Assembly: GCF_050003625.1 (NCBI RefSeq)
Contig: NC_134397.1
Span: forward strand, 65,570,669 to 65,634,668
Direction of reading: 5' to 3'
Length of the DNA: 64,000 nt
Source of the DNA: Haematobia irritans
Taxonomy: Eukaryota > Arthropoda > Insecta > Diptera > Muscidae
In this document: piece after piece, positions 1 through 9,689 of the stretch
How the letters are laid out: every line of letters begins with the position of its first letter
Position numbering within the stretch: position 1 is the first letter of the stretch
Notes under the pieces: model-generated
The model's input: the letters and a program-made list of their open reading frames with translations, nothing else
Told to the model about the DNA's origin: nothing
Database searches by the model: none
Made by a program: the position numbers and the translations under genes

Positions 1-125
1 GAGCGGTCCATTTTTTTCGCTCCGCTCCGCTCCCGCTCCGGAGAAAAAAAAACCGCTCCGCTCCACGCTCCGCTCCGAGAAAAAAAAAATCGCTCCGCTC
101 CGCTCCACGCTCCGCTCCGCTCCTC
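1..125. repeat. CCGCTC-rich array, cut by window start
   Basis: Repeated CGCTCCGCTCC blocks are separated by short A or T runs. A second array at 3,440-3,592 has the same composition and reads in the same direction. The array is much more GC-rich than its surroundings. It resembles the microsatellite-like terminal region of a non-autonomous DNA transposon, but the matching end lies outside the window, so element identity is inference. Confidence 0.6.
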
Positions 126-149
126 TTCGAGAAAATTATAGTACAAACA

Positions 150-812
150 TTGCATTATTTGTTCAATTGAGTTTTATTTTATTTAGAAAAATCGGGCGGT
201 ACATATATGGGAGCTATAGCTAAATCTGAACCGATTTTGCACATATAGTCAGTGCTATAGAAGATTACATTTCGCCAACTTTGAGTAAGATCGGTTGATA
301 AATAAGGGTATGATGACCTAATTTGGCAAAATCGGGCGATATATATATATGGGACCTATATCTAAATCTTAACCGATTTCGATGAAATTTTCAGACTTAA
401 AGGGTGATACAGAAGATTATTTTGTGCTAAATTTGACGACGATCGGTTAGTAAAAAAGTGCAACGTGACCCCATTTGTCGAAATCGGGCAATACATATAT
501 ATGGGAGCTATATCTAAATTTGATCCGATTTCTTCCAAATTCAATAACGTTCGTCCTTGTGCCCAAAAAAACTCCCTGTACCAAATTTCATCAAAATCGG
601 TTAATAATTGCGACCGAAATCCTGTGAACAACAAATACATGGACAGACGGACGGATGGACGGACGGACACCAAGCGCTAGATCGACTCAGGAGGTGATTC
701 TGAGTCGATCGGTATATATTTTATGGGATCTAAAATCAATATTTCTTGTAGGCACATTTTTTTTCAGATCAAACTTATTATACCCTAACCACTATGTGGT
801 TTAGGGTATAAT
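150..812 (-). mobile_element. DINE-1-like (Helentron-associated) fragment
   Basis: On the minus strand this reads 5' hairpin (TTATACCCTAACCAC and its inverted partner, about 777-812), then a GTCC/GTCT microsatellite (about 641-668), then central repeat units with TCGGGCGATACATATATA and CTAAATCTGAACCGATTT. The same unit appears at 40.9-42.4 kb with a 153-bp period. The 3' hairpin end is missing, so this copy is truncated on the left. Not coding: peptides read here only translate the repeats. Confidence 0.75.
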
Positions 813-1095
813 GACTTTAAAACAATGTGTTGAAACATTTTATTAATTTTGAAGATTTTTTCAGAAATATTAAATCCATTTTGACTTCATTAAAACGAAA
901 TTTGCATTCATGTTAGGATACACATTTTTATGTCGAATCACTTAGCTATAAGGATAAACAGACTTCATTGAAAAGTTTAGAGACTTTTAGACAAGGAAAA
1001 ACTTTTTTTCAGAGAAATACGTCTTCTATTCTAAGCAAAATTCGTATTTTAAGCATGTGAAATATTTGGCCTCCCGACAATATTCTTTGCGGTGC
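812..1095. mobile_element. Degenerate fragment of TA-flanked CACTGAAAA MITE
   Basis: The sequence aligns by eye to the right half of the complete MITE at 2,498-3,109. Shared blocks include the segment with CACTTAGCTATAAGGA, the ACTTCATTGAAAAGTTTAG block, and the CCCGACAATATTCTTTGC end. The terminal CAGTG is not preserved. The fragment abuts a DINE end. Confidence 0.55.
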
Positions 1096-1300
1096 ACCAT
1101 CTACTATTTAATATGTGATAGAAACCAAATTTATGAAAATGGACCAAAATGGACCAAATTCTGTTTGGTCTGACCATCGGACCAAATTTAAAAATTAGAA
1201 ATCTTTTGGACCAATTTTGGTCCGATCGCTCCAAAACGGCAACGCTGATTGGAATTGAAAGTCTATACACAGAGTAGAAGTAACTACTCTCCGAAAGTTT

Positions 1301-2205
1301 TTATACCCTTCACCACTACTGTGGTACAGGGTATAATAAGTTTGTGCATTTGTATGTAACGCCAAGAAGGAAAAGTCTGAGACCCATCGCTTAGTATACC
1401 GATCGTCTTAGAATTAAATTCTGAGTCGATTTAGTGATGTCCGTCTGTCTGTCCGTCTGTCTGTCTGTTGATGTATTTTTGTGTGCAAAGTACAGCTCGC
1501 AGTTTTAGTCCGATTGTCCTAAAATTTGGTATAGGGTCCTGTTTCAGCTCAAAGACGATCCCTATTGATTTTGGAAAAAATCGGTTCAGATTTAGATATA
1601 GCTGCCATAGATATTTTTCACCGATTTGGTCATAATTGGCGTGTATATCAACCGATCTTCCTCAAATTCCGTACATCCGAATATTTTATGAGTCTCGAAA
1701 AACTTGCAAAATATCAGCCAAATCGGTTCAGATTTAGATATAGCTCCCATATATAGCTTTCGCCCGATTTACACTCATTTGCCCACAGAGGCCAACATTT
1801 TCCTTGTAAAATCGCCACTGCTTAGTCGAAAAGTTGTAAAAATGACTCTAATTTTCCTAAACTTCTAATACATATATATCGAGCGATAAATCATAAATAA
1901 ACTTTTGCGAAGTTTCCTTAAAATTGCTTCAGATTTAAATGTTTCCCATATTTTTTTACTAACATTGTGTTCCACCCTAGTGCATTAGACGACTTAAATT
2001 TTGAATCTATAGATTTTGTAGAAGTCTATCAAATTCTGTCCAAATCGAGTGATATTTAAATGTATGTATTTGGGACAAACCTTTATATATAGCCCCCAAC
2101 ACATTTGACGGATGTGATATGGTATCGAAAATTTAGATCTACAAAGTGGTGCAGGGTATAATATAGTCGGTCCCGCCCGACTTTAGACTTTCCTTACTTG
2201 TTTTT
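1301..2205 (+). mobile_element. DINE-1-like element, nearly full length
   Basis: The 5' end is a short inverted pair (TTATACCCTTCACCAC and GTGGTACAGGGTATAATA). It is followed by GAGTCGATTTAGTGATGTCC, a GTCT/GTCC microsatellite (1,439-1,470), central units carrying CGGTTCAGATTTAGATATAG, and a 3' end with a GC-rich CCCGCCCGACTTTAGAC segment, then CTTACTTGTTTTT. This matches DINE-1 organisation known in Drosophila. The 1,795-2,000 segment recurs at 18.8, 24.5 and 58.7 kb, marking one subfamily. Confidence 0.8.
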
Positions 2206-2497
2206 GTTTTGCAACAGACGTAGAGAAGAGGTTTTGTTATATTTGTAATGTGTGTGTGTGTATGTTTATGTTTGCAACAACCTCCATCGACATCAGTCCG
2301 TGGTATACCTACGAATATTCTTACTCAGATCTAGTGTTACCTAATTTCGCTTTTTTCCCCTTTATTGTATAATAAATGTATATGCGCACATTTTTCAACC
2401 AAAATTTAAACTATCCATAATTTTAATAAAATTTTCGAGAACTAATATCAGAAACAAGAGAATGCTAGGATATAGTAAAGCAATATGAATGTCCTTA

Positions 2498-3109
2498 CAC
2501 TGAAAAAAGCATGCCCGGTTCCAAAGATTTTGTCTTTACTTTAACAGTAAGGATACTTTAAAGACGTAATTCTCTTTTAAATTTGGGGGTTATGTACTTG
2601 CTTCTAGGAAGCAAATGTTAATTTTTCATTTTTTTAGATTTTTTTCGTCAGTTGTTATCAAAATCCTTTAAAAACGAGTTAACGAGTTATTTTTTTTCCA
2701 TATTAAGACTCGACTTCCAGTAGAAATTATGCTATGTTTCAAGTAAAAAACGTCTTTAAAATAAAGTGTTGAAAAACATGTCTTATTTTTAACGATTTTT
2801 TGCTTTGTAGGCAAGATGCAAAAAGGAAACAAATTTAAAGACAATTTTATTAATTTTAAAGAATTTTTCTTAATTATTAAAGTCACGTTGACCTTACCTC
2901 AAAAATTTTATCTTTCATGTTATGATACACATTTTTAAGTAAAATCACTTAATTATAAGGACATTACAACTTCATTCAAAAGTTTATTGCCTTTTGGACA
3001 AGAAAAAAAACGTTATTTTAGAGAAATGCGTCTTCCATGTTAAACAAAATTTACATTCTTATTCTAAGGACATGGAATCTTTGACTTCACGACAATATTT
3101 TTTTCAGTG
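2498..3109. mobile_element. MITE, CACTGAAAAAA ends, TA target duplication
   Basis: A 612-bp element starts CACTGAAAAAAGC and ends TTTTTTTCAGTG. It is flanked by TA on both sides (2,496-2,497 and 3,110-3,111). The interior is AT-rich and non-coding. Related copies or fragments lie at 812-1,095, 22,286-22,745, 24,122-24,298 and 55,387-56,472. TA target and terminal inverted repeats point to mobilisation by a Tc1/mariner-type or similar transposase, which is inference. Confidence 0.8.
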
Positions 3110-3439
3110 TAGAAAACTAAAAAAATAAATATAAATAAGATCGTTTAATTGCATTTATTTGACGTTCATTACAAACATCTTTGTAGTAATACGGGATGAA
3201 ATTGGTCGAAAGTACTGTTGTTACTTTTACAACACATACTAGAGATATATTTTGACATTTGCCGTTTTTGAAAACAATTACTAAAAAAACACGTTGTGTT
3301 TTCCCCAATGTACGTACGTACAAAAATACATATCGTACATTTTAAACGTTTGCTCACACTACGCTAAGTACTGGCTAAATTTGAAATTACCTACACATTG
3401 TAATTTCAAAGTTACACATTTCATTCAAGTAATATTTTA

Positions 3440-3592
3440 TTCGGAGCGGAGCGGTTTTTCATTTGGAAACCGCTCCGCTCCCGCTCCGCTCCGGATTTTA
3501 GAAATGCCGCTCCCGCTCCGCTCCCGCTCCGGCTAAAAAAGGGCTTGCTCCGCTCCGCTCCACGCTCCGCTCCGCTCCGCTCCGGATCCCTG
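3440..3592. repeat. CCGCTC-rich array ending in a hAT-like terminus
   Basis: Dense GCTCCGCTCC repeats end at GGATCCCTG. Read on the minus strand, the end begins CAGGGATCCGGAGCGGAGCG, which looks like the end of a hAT-type element (CAGGG start). No partner end with an 8-bp duplication is visible in the window. Confidence 0.5.
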
Positions 3593-3659
3593 GTTTGAAA
3601 TCACGTTCTTGCAAATAACCCAGCATCTTGGAATGGATAAAGATATCAGCGCCATTGTT

Positions 3660-3860
3660 TATTATACCCTCCACCATAGATGATGTATAACAAGTTTGAC
3701 ATTCCGTTCGTAACAAATCGATATCATCAGAGAGATATTCTAAGACTATATAACCATGTCCCTGTGTCTGTTAGTCTGTTGGAGTCACCTACAGCCTTCA
3801 ATAAGGGAGCTATCGTTGTGAAATTTTAATATGTCGCCAGAAATTATATTGGAGAGACGG
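3660..3860 (+). mobile_element. DINE-1-like 5' fragment
   Basis: It begins TTATACCCTCCACCATAGAT and continues with the ACATTCCGTTCGTAAC and CATGTCCCTGTGTCTG blocks typical of the 5' part of the TATACCCTCC subfamily. It decays before the central repeats. Confidence 0.6.
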
Positions 3861-4281
3861 CTGAATTTCAAGCTCAACACTGAAGAAAGTCGTGCAAAAA
3901 GGCAATACGGAAGAAGTAGGGACTAATACCGAAAATTGAGCATTGACTGTATACAGCAGTGGTTAGACCTCTAATACTCCACCCAAAAAAATCGTGAACG
4001 GCGTGCACCTTTCAAAACGATCCGTTCATGAAAGTGAATCAACACACATGTGCTGTCAAACGGAGAACAGACGGTGACAATCTGACAACGATAAAATGAC
4101 GCCATGCGTTGTCAAAACAACAACCAGCGTTCATGATCTGTAAAAATAATGTTTATGAATTTATAAAAAAAAGAATAATAATAGTAATAAAAAATCCGCT
4201 ACCGCGACTACACCATTCGCGCTAATAGTAACCTCAGCGCATTGCACAACCGACGAAGTTTCCCTAGGAACGTCTAACGTA
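3861..4281. other. Stretch without a gene; possible old repeat split by transposon
   Basis: I see no coding sequence. The block near 3,990-4,040 (AATCGTGAACGGCG and CCGTTCATGAAAGTG) is echoed after the transposon at 5,605-5,660 (CATTCATGAAATCGTGAACG). The DD37E element may therefore have split an older repeat here. Confidence 0.35.
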
Positions 4282-4283
4282 TA

Positions 4284-5583
4284 AAGGGTGATACGGTCAA
4301 AATTTGGTCAAGGGAAAACGCGTGTAAATCGGTGAAATCGTTTATTTAAAAAATCAAATTAAATTTCTTTTTCAAGTTCAATTAGTATAAAATTCAGGAA
4401 AAATATTCAGTTAGGCTTTCGCTTTTCCAAATCCGAATTGCCGGGCCTCACGCTTGACACGTGCCATCAGATTTTGTACAGCCACCTTGTCCACCTTCTT
4501 CGCCGCAGAAAGCCAGTTTGCCTTGAACTGCTGCTCGTCCTTAGCAGTTTTTTTTTGGTCTTCTTTAGGTTCCGCTTGACAATAGCCCAGTATTTCTCAA
4601 TTGGACGGAGCTCTGGCGTGTTGGGAGGGTTCTTGTCCTTGGGAACCACCTGCACGTTGTTGGCGGCGTACCACTCCATGGCCTTTTTACCGTAATGGCA
4701 AGATGCCAAATCCGGCCAAAACAGTACGGAACAACCGTGTTTCTTCAGGAAAGGCAGCAGACGTTTATTCAAACACTCTTTCACGTAAATTTCTTGGTTG
4801 ACAGTCCCGGAAGCTATGAAAATGCTGCTTTTCAAGCCACAGGTACAGATGGCTTGCCAAACCAGATATTTCTTTGCGAACTTTGATAGTTTTATGTGCT
4901 TGAAAATATCTGCTACCTTTCCCCTTCCTTTTGCCGTATAAAACTCCTGTCCCGGAAGCTGCTCGTAGTCGGCTTTGACGTAGGTTTCGTCGTCCATTAC
5001 CACGCATTCAAACTTCGTCAGCATCGTCGTGTACAGCCTCCGGGATCGCGCTTTGGCCGTCGTATTTTGTTTATCATCGCGATTTGGAGTCACTACCTTC
5101 TTGTAAGTCGATAGTCCGGCTCGTTTTTTGGCTCGATGCACGGTTGTAGACGATACACCCAGCTTATTTGCGGCATCTCGGAGAGAGAGGTTAGGTTTTC
5201 GCTTGAAACTACCGGCAACTCTCTTTGTCGTCTCAGCGGCTTCCGGTTTTCGATTTCCCCCCGATCCAGACTTCCTGGCTGTCGACAAACGTTCCCCAAA
5301 CACTTTAATTACATATGTAACGGTTGATTTGGCAACTTTTAGCGATTTTGCCAGCTTTGCGTGCGAGTAGCTCGGATTTTCGATGCGCGAGCAAAATTTT
5401 GATACGCTGCTCTTCTTGCTTGGACGGCATTTTGACAACTGAAGAGTGAATTCCAAAATCAAAATAGGAGCAACATTCTACACACACACACCTTCAAAAT
5501 GAGGGGTGTTCAGGTTTTTTAAATGCAAAATTGAAAGAAATACGTCAAGTTTATATTGACCAAATTTTGACCGTATCACCCTT
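4284..5583 (-). mobile_element. DD37E Tc1/mariner-superfamily transposon, inactive copy
   Basis: A 1,300-bp element has terminal inverted repeats of about 28 bp starting AAGGGTGATACGGTCAAAAT on the left, with the perfect inverse on the right. TA duplications lie at 4,282-4,283 and 5,584-5,585. The only gene is a transposase read on the minus strand and broken by two frameshifts. Compared with the intact copy at 57,010-58,269 it keeps 40 bp more between the stop codon and the end (127 versus 87 bp). No other open gene is present. Confidence 0.9.
4411..5430 (-). pseudogene. DD37E transposase pseudogene, two frameshifts
   Basis: The gene spans the same 1,020 bp as the intact copy at 57,163-58,182 but the frame is broken twice. 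Near 5,377 the copy lacks a CG dinucleotide (GCATCGAAAATCC versus GCATCGCGAAAATCC), which shifts the frame after about 16 codons. Near 4,550 a run of nine A (minus strand) replaces seven, replacing the C-terminus with an arginine/serine-rich tail. Between them the protein is well preserved: helix-turn-helix segments, DDETY catalytic block, FWPDLASCHY block and RPIEKYW block. The spacing from the second Asp to the Glu is 37 residues, the DD37E signature. The two indels cancel in length, so total size looks normal although the reading frame is lost. Confidence 0.9.
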
Positions 5584-5659
5584 TATTTTAAGGCAAAAAA
5601 AAACAAGAAAACCATTCATGAAATCGTGAACGTCCTTGGATGAAACCGTGAACATTCCG

Positions 5660-7410
5660 TTTTGATTTCTATAGAAAAAAAATTTTCACAGAATTTTGTA
5701 TAGAAATAAAATTTTTACAGAACTTCCTTAAAAAGTATTGAAAAAGAAATAAAATTTTAACAACATTTTCTATGGAAATAAAATTTTGACCAAATTTTGT
5801 ATAGAAATAAAATTTTGACAAAATTTTCTATGGAAATAAAATTTTGGCAACATTTTTTCTATAGAAATAAAGTTTTGAAAAAATAATTGACAAAGTTTTC
5901 GATATAAATTTTCTAGGAAAAATTATAAACTGAAATAAAATTTTGAAAAACAATTCTATAGAAATAAAAAATTATTTCTATAGAAAATTTTGTCAAAAAT
6001 TGATTTTTTCCAAATTTTTCCAAAATTTTATTTCTATAAAAAATTTTATCAAAATTTTTCTACAGAAAATTTTTTCTAAATTTTTCTACAGAAAATTTTT
6101 TCTAAATTTTATTTCTATAGAACTTTGTCAAAATTTTATTTATATAAAGTATTCAGTGAAAATTTTTTATATAGATAATTTTGTCAAAATTTTACTTCTA
6201 TAGAAAATTTTGCCAAAACTTTATTTCTGTAGAAAATTTTGTCAAAATTTTATTTCTATAGAAAATTTTGTCAAAATTTTATTTCTATAAAAAATATTGT
6301 CAAAATTTTATTTCTACAGAAATTTTTTTTCTAAATTTTATTTCTTTAGAAAACTTTGGCAAATTTTCTTTCCATACACAATTTTTTTTTAAATTTTATT
6401 TCTATAGAAAACTTTGTCAAAATTTTATTTATATAGAGGATTCAGTCAAAAAATGTTTATATAAAAAATATTGTCAACATTTTATTTCTATAGAAAATTT
6501 TGCCAAAATTTTATTTTTTTTCCAAATTTTTCCAACATTTTATTTCTATAGAAAAATTTTTGTCAAAATTTTATTTCTATAAAAAATTTTGTCAAAATTT
6601 TATTTCTATAGAAAATTTTTTCTAACTTTTATTTCTATAGAAAACTTTGTCAGAATTTTATTTATATAGAGGTTTCAGTGAAAATTTGTGTGTATAGAAA
6701 ACTTTGTCAAAATTTTACTTCTATAGAAAATTTTGCCAAAATTTTATTTCTGTAGAAAAATTTATCGAAATTTTATTTCTATAGAAAATTTTATCAAAAT
6801 TTTATTTCTAAAGAAATTTTTGTCAAAATTTTTTTTATACAAAATTTTGTCAAAATTTTATTTCTATAGAAAATTTTGTCAAAATTTTATTTTTTTCCAA
6901 TTTTTCCAAAATTTTATGTCTATAGAAACTTTTGTCAAAATTTTATTTCTGTAGAAAACTTTGTCAAAATTTTATTTATGTAAAGGATTCAGTCAAATTT
7001 TTTTTTATAAAAAATTTTGTCAAAATTTTATTTCTATAGAAAATTTTGCCAAAATTTTATTTATGTAAAAAATTTTATCAACATTTTATTTCTATAGAAA
7101 ATTTTGTCAAAATTTCATTTATTAGAGGATTTAGTCAAAGTTCTATTTTTATAGAAAATTTTGCCAAAATGTTATTTCTGTAGAACATTTTGTCAAAATT
7201 TTATTTCAATAGAAAATATTGTCAAAATTTTATTTCTATAAAAAATTTTGTCAACATTTTATTCCTATAGAATTTTTTTTTAAATTTTATTTCTATAGAA
7301 ACTTTTGTCATAATTTTATTTCTATAGAATATTTTGTCAGAATTTTTATTTCTATAGAACATATTGTCAAAATTTTATTTCTATAGACAATTTCGTCATT
7401 ATTTTATTTC
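5660..7410. repeat. 29-bp minisatellite array with internal orientation switch
   Basis: The unit is AAAATTTTGAC followed by AAAATTTTCTATAGAAAT (29 bp). From about 5,660 to 5,950 it reads in this direction. From about 5,960 to 7,410 it reads as the reverse complement (TTTCTATAGAAAATTTTGTC). Units are degenerate, with interspersed variants such as TATAGAGGATTCAGTC. ORFs here, rich in Phe, Lys, Ile and Tyr, only translate the repeat. Confidence 0.9.
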
Positions 7411-7559
7411 TATTTATGAAAGGGGAATATATATAGATAGAAATATAGGTAGAGAGGAATATATTGCAAAATCTACCAAAACTTCACAAATTCTACCAAT
7501 CTACCAAACAGTAAAAAATCTAATTTTGGTAGAATTCTGCCAACTGTGGCAACCGTGGT

Positions 7560-8150
7560 CATAACTCGAAAAACCCCAAAGACCGCCACCACTCTCTCAA
7601 CGAAATGGCTGAGCAGTACAATATTCACCTAAAATGGGTGCTTGGCCACATGAACATACCAGGAAACCACAAAGCGGATGAGCAATGCTAGGAACGAACT
7701 TACTTATTCCAGGGTAACTAGAATCTGTTGGTACGCCTTTGGCTGTCTGACTTGCAAGCTAATACTGCGTGAAAAGGCTTTTATGATGGCGAATGTCCGA
7801 TGGGAAAATTGCATGATTTGCAATGAGACCAAGCAATTATGGACCTATCAACACTTAAACCACACACTAGACATGCTAGTGTTTTCAAGACCTCCGTATA
7901 CCACTCCTGATATGTGCAATAACGGGTCGCTGCCTGATAGACGATAATGACTTAATAATGTGCGACAATTCGGCATTTTGTATGAGGCCCACGCGAATTT
8001 TAGGGGTATACATCTTTAGATTACTGGCCTGGATCTGGAAAATGTTAACTTACGAAGTGTACTAATGTTGTCTGGAACAATCAGGTTGGTTCAACAGAAG
8101 AAAATAATCGGTTTGGTTCAACGGTAATAAAGAAGTAACTATACGTAATA
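7560..8150 (+). pseudogene. Degraded LINE 3' fragment (RNase H to C-terminus)
   Basis: Translated on the plus strand with frame changes, this matches the C-terminal half of the LINE protein encoded on the opposite strand at 8,528-9,518. Matching blocks: NEMAEQYNIHL, a degraded WVPGH block (WVLGH), the NVRWENC block, the HTLDMLVFSR block, and an SGWFN-like end. A stop interrupts the region after KADEQC at about 7,689. The WVLGH change alters a motif near the active site. The fragment lacks the shared 3' tail seen in the other copy. Dead. Confidence 0.75.
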
Positions 8151-8159
8151 GGTATTTTT

Positions 8160-8380
8160 AGCAGTTTTATCCGAAATTGGGACTCTAATGGTATTTTATG
8201 TCCATAAAGAGATATGCCAAATTTAGTTTATATCGGTTTCCCGATTTAACTTCTTGAGGGGTTAGAAGGTATACCTATCATCCAAATTGGCCGAAACTCG
8301 AATTAAAATTTCCCGATTTTTCTTCTCGTGCTTATTCGAAACTAGCATTAAAATTGTTTGCCCATTTGTCCTCGTGGTTG
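8160..8380. mobile_element. DINE central-repeat fragment (subfamily 4)
   Basis: The blocks ATCGGTTTCCCGATTT and CTTCTTGAGGGGTTAGAAGG resemble the central repeats at 17.9-20.3 kb. It is degraded, with no element ends. Confidence 0.4.
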
Positions 8381-8392
8381 GAATAGATGATG
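8381..8392. repeat. Target-site duplication, LINE 3' side
   Basis: GAATAGATGATG here is repeated exactly at 9,519-9,530. The pair brackets the LINE fragment. Confidence 0.85.
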
Positions 8393-9518
8393 GTTAGGTT
8401 AGGCTAAAGTGGCAGCTCGATTAAGATTCAGGCTCACTTAGACTATTCAGTCCATTGTGATACCACATTAACTAAAAGTACCTATTACATATGGGCACTT
8501 CTAGTTTTAACCGTTGAACCTTCTCGATTATTTTGTTATGTTGAACCAACCAGATTGTTCCAAAAACATTAGCAGACTGCTTAAGTTAACGTTTTCCAGG
8601 TCCGCCAGTAATCTGAAGCTATATGCCCCTAAAATTTGCTTACGCCTTACACAAAATGCAGGACACTCACACAAGAGGTGTTTTATTGATTCCTTTTCCT
8701 CCGCATCATGACAGCTCATACAATAGTCATTATACTTCGCACCAATAGTTTTTGCAAAATCGCCTATAAGACAGCGACCCGTTATAGCAGATATCAGGAG
8801 TGATATCTGGCGTCTCGAGAACACTAGCATATCTAGTGTGCGGTTTAAGTTTAAATGGGGCCATATTTGCTTGGTGTCGTTACAACCCTTACAATTCTCC
8901 CATCGAACATTTGTCATCATGACAGCCTTCTCACGCAGTAAGAGCTTGAAGGTAGCCAGAGGCACACCAACAGATTCTAGTTCCCCTGGAATATGTAAGG
9001 TAGTTCCTAGCCTTGCTAGCTCATCTGCTTCGCAGTTCCCCGGTATGTTCCTGTGGCCAGGCACCCATATTAGGTGAATATTGTGCTGCTCAGCCATCTC
9101 ATTGAGAGATTTGCGGCAGTCGATGGCCGTTTTCGAGTTGAGGAACACAGAGTCCAAGGATTTTATTTCAGGTTGACTGTCTGAGTATATATTAATATTA
9201 ATGCCAATATTGCTTGGAGCATTACTTCTCAGCCAATTTACCACTTCTCTTATTGCTAATATTTCAGCCTGAAAAACACTACAGTGATCAGGTAATCTTT
9301 TCGCTATTCGAAGTTCCAGATCTTTAGAATATACTCCGAAACCCACTTGGCCATCCAATTTGGAGCCATCAGTGTAGAAATCTATATATCTTTTATTCCC
9401 CGGGGTCCTTGTACACCACGCCTCACTGTTGGGAATTAGAGTCTCAAACTTTTTGTCGAAAAGTGGACTCGCCAAAGTGTAATCCACTACGTTAGGCACA
9501 TCTGGCATTATAGATGAT
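8393..9518 (-). mobile_element. 5'-truncated non-LTR retrotransposon (LINE) insertion
   Basis: An insertion of about 1.13 kb sits between two exact 12-bp copies of GAATAGATGATG. On the minus strand it carries the C-terminal part of a LINE polyprotein, a short 3' UTR, and a tail ending in CTAACCTAAC. 5' truncation plus a long TSD is the usual result of target-primed reverse transcription. The RNase H domain suggests a clade of the I/LOA/R1 type, but the reverse transcriptase is absent, so the clade is uncertain. The 3' tail (8,397-8,470) is shared with the tRNA-derived SINE at 28,238-28,464. Confidence 0.85.
8528..9518 (-). pseudogene. LINE RNase H domain and C-terminal zinc-knuckle region (truncated)
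   Basis: This frame is open through about 330 residues of transposon origin. RNase H motifs appear in order: FYTDGS (first Asp), FQAEILAI (Glu), YSDSQ (Asp), WVPGH, then GNCEADELA (last Asp), so all four acidic catalytic residues are present. Downstream comes YCMSCH with HLLCEC, the CCHC-like C-terminal motif common in LINE proteins. The reverse transcriptase and endonuclease are missing because the insertion is 5'-truncated. The frame happens to continue upstream into flanking DNA to an ATG at 9,676. Those first ~52 residues are encoded by host sequence and the TSD, so this start is not a real LINE start. Whether the chimeric frame is transcribed cannot be seen. Confidence 0.85.
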
Positions 9519-9530
9519 GAATAGATGATG
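9519..9530. repeat. Target-site duplication, LINE 5' side
   Basis: Second copy of GAATAGATGATG. It marks the truncated 5' boundary of the LINE. Confidence 0.85.
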
Positions 9531-9689
9531 AACCACCATCTTTGCATTAAATTATTTCCATAATTGTGAAGTATTGAAATCAATATATGTGGTTCTTTAA
9601 AAAAGTTCAATAAGTTCAGTAGGCTTACAATTCTTCTATTTTCATTATTCCAATATTTAATTTGACTTTGACTCATTGATAGAAATGGC

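Noticed and set aside
362..673. Minus-strand ORF with SVRPSVRLS (similar one at 35,762-36,228)
   Set aside because: SVRPSVRL is the translation of GTCC/GTCT microsatellites, at 362-673 inside a DINE and at 35.8-36.2 kb in a short free-standing run. No protein family signature.
4467..5462. 331-codon frame as a complete transposase gene
   Set aside because: Its N-terminus and C-terminus are frameshifted relative to the intact copy at 57,163-58,182. It is a pseudogene.
5943..7564. ORFs rich in Phe, Lys, Ile and Tyr, such as FYFYRKFCQNFISIENF repeats (also 11.2-12.5 kb)
   Set aside because: They translate the 29-bp minisatellite. 29 is not a multiple of three, so frames cycle every 87 bp and stay open by chance of composition.
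9519..9676. N-terminal 52 codons of the LINE frame as LINE protein
   Set aside because: They lie outside the 12-bp target duplication and are host flank.
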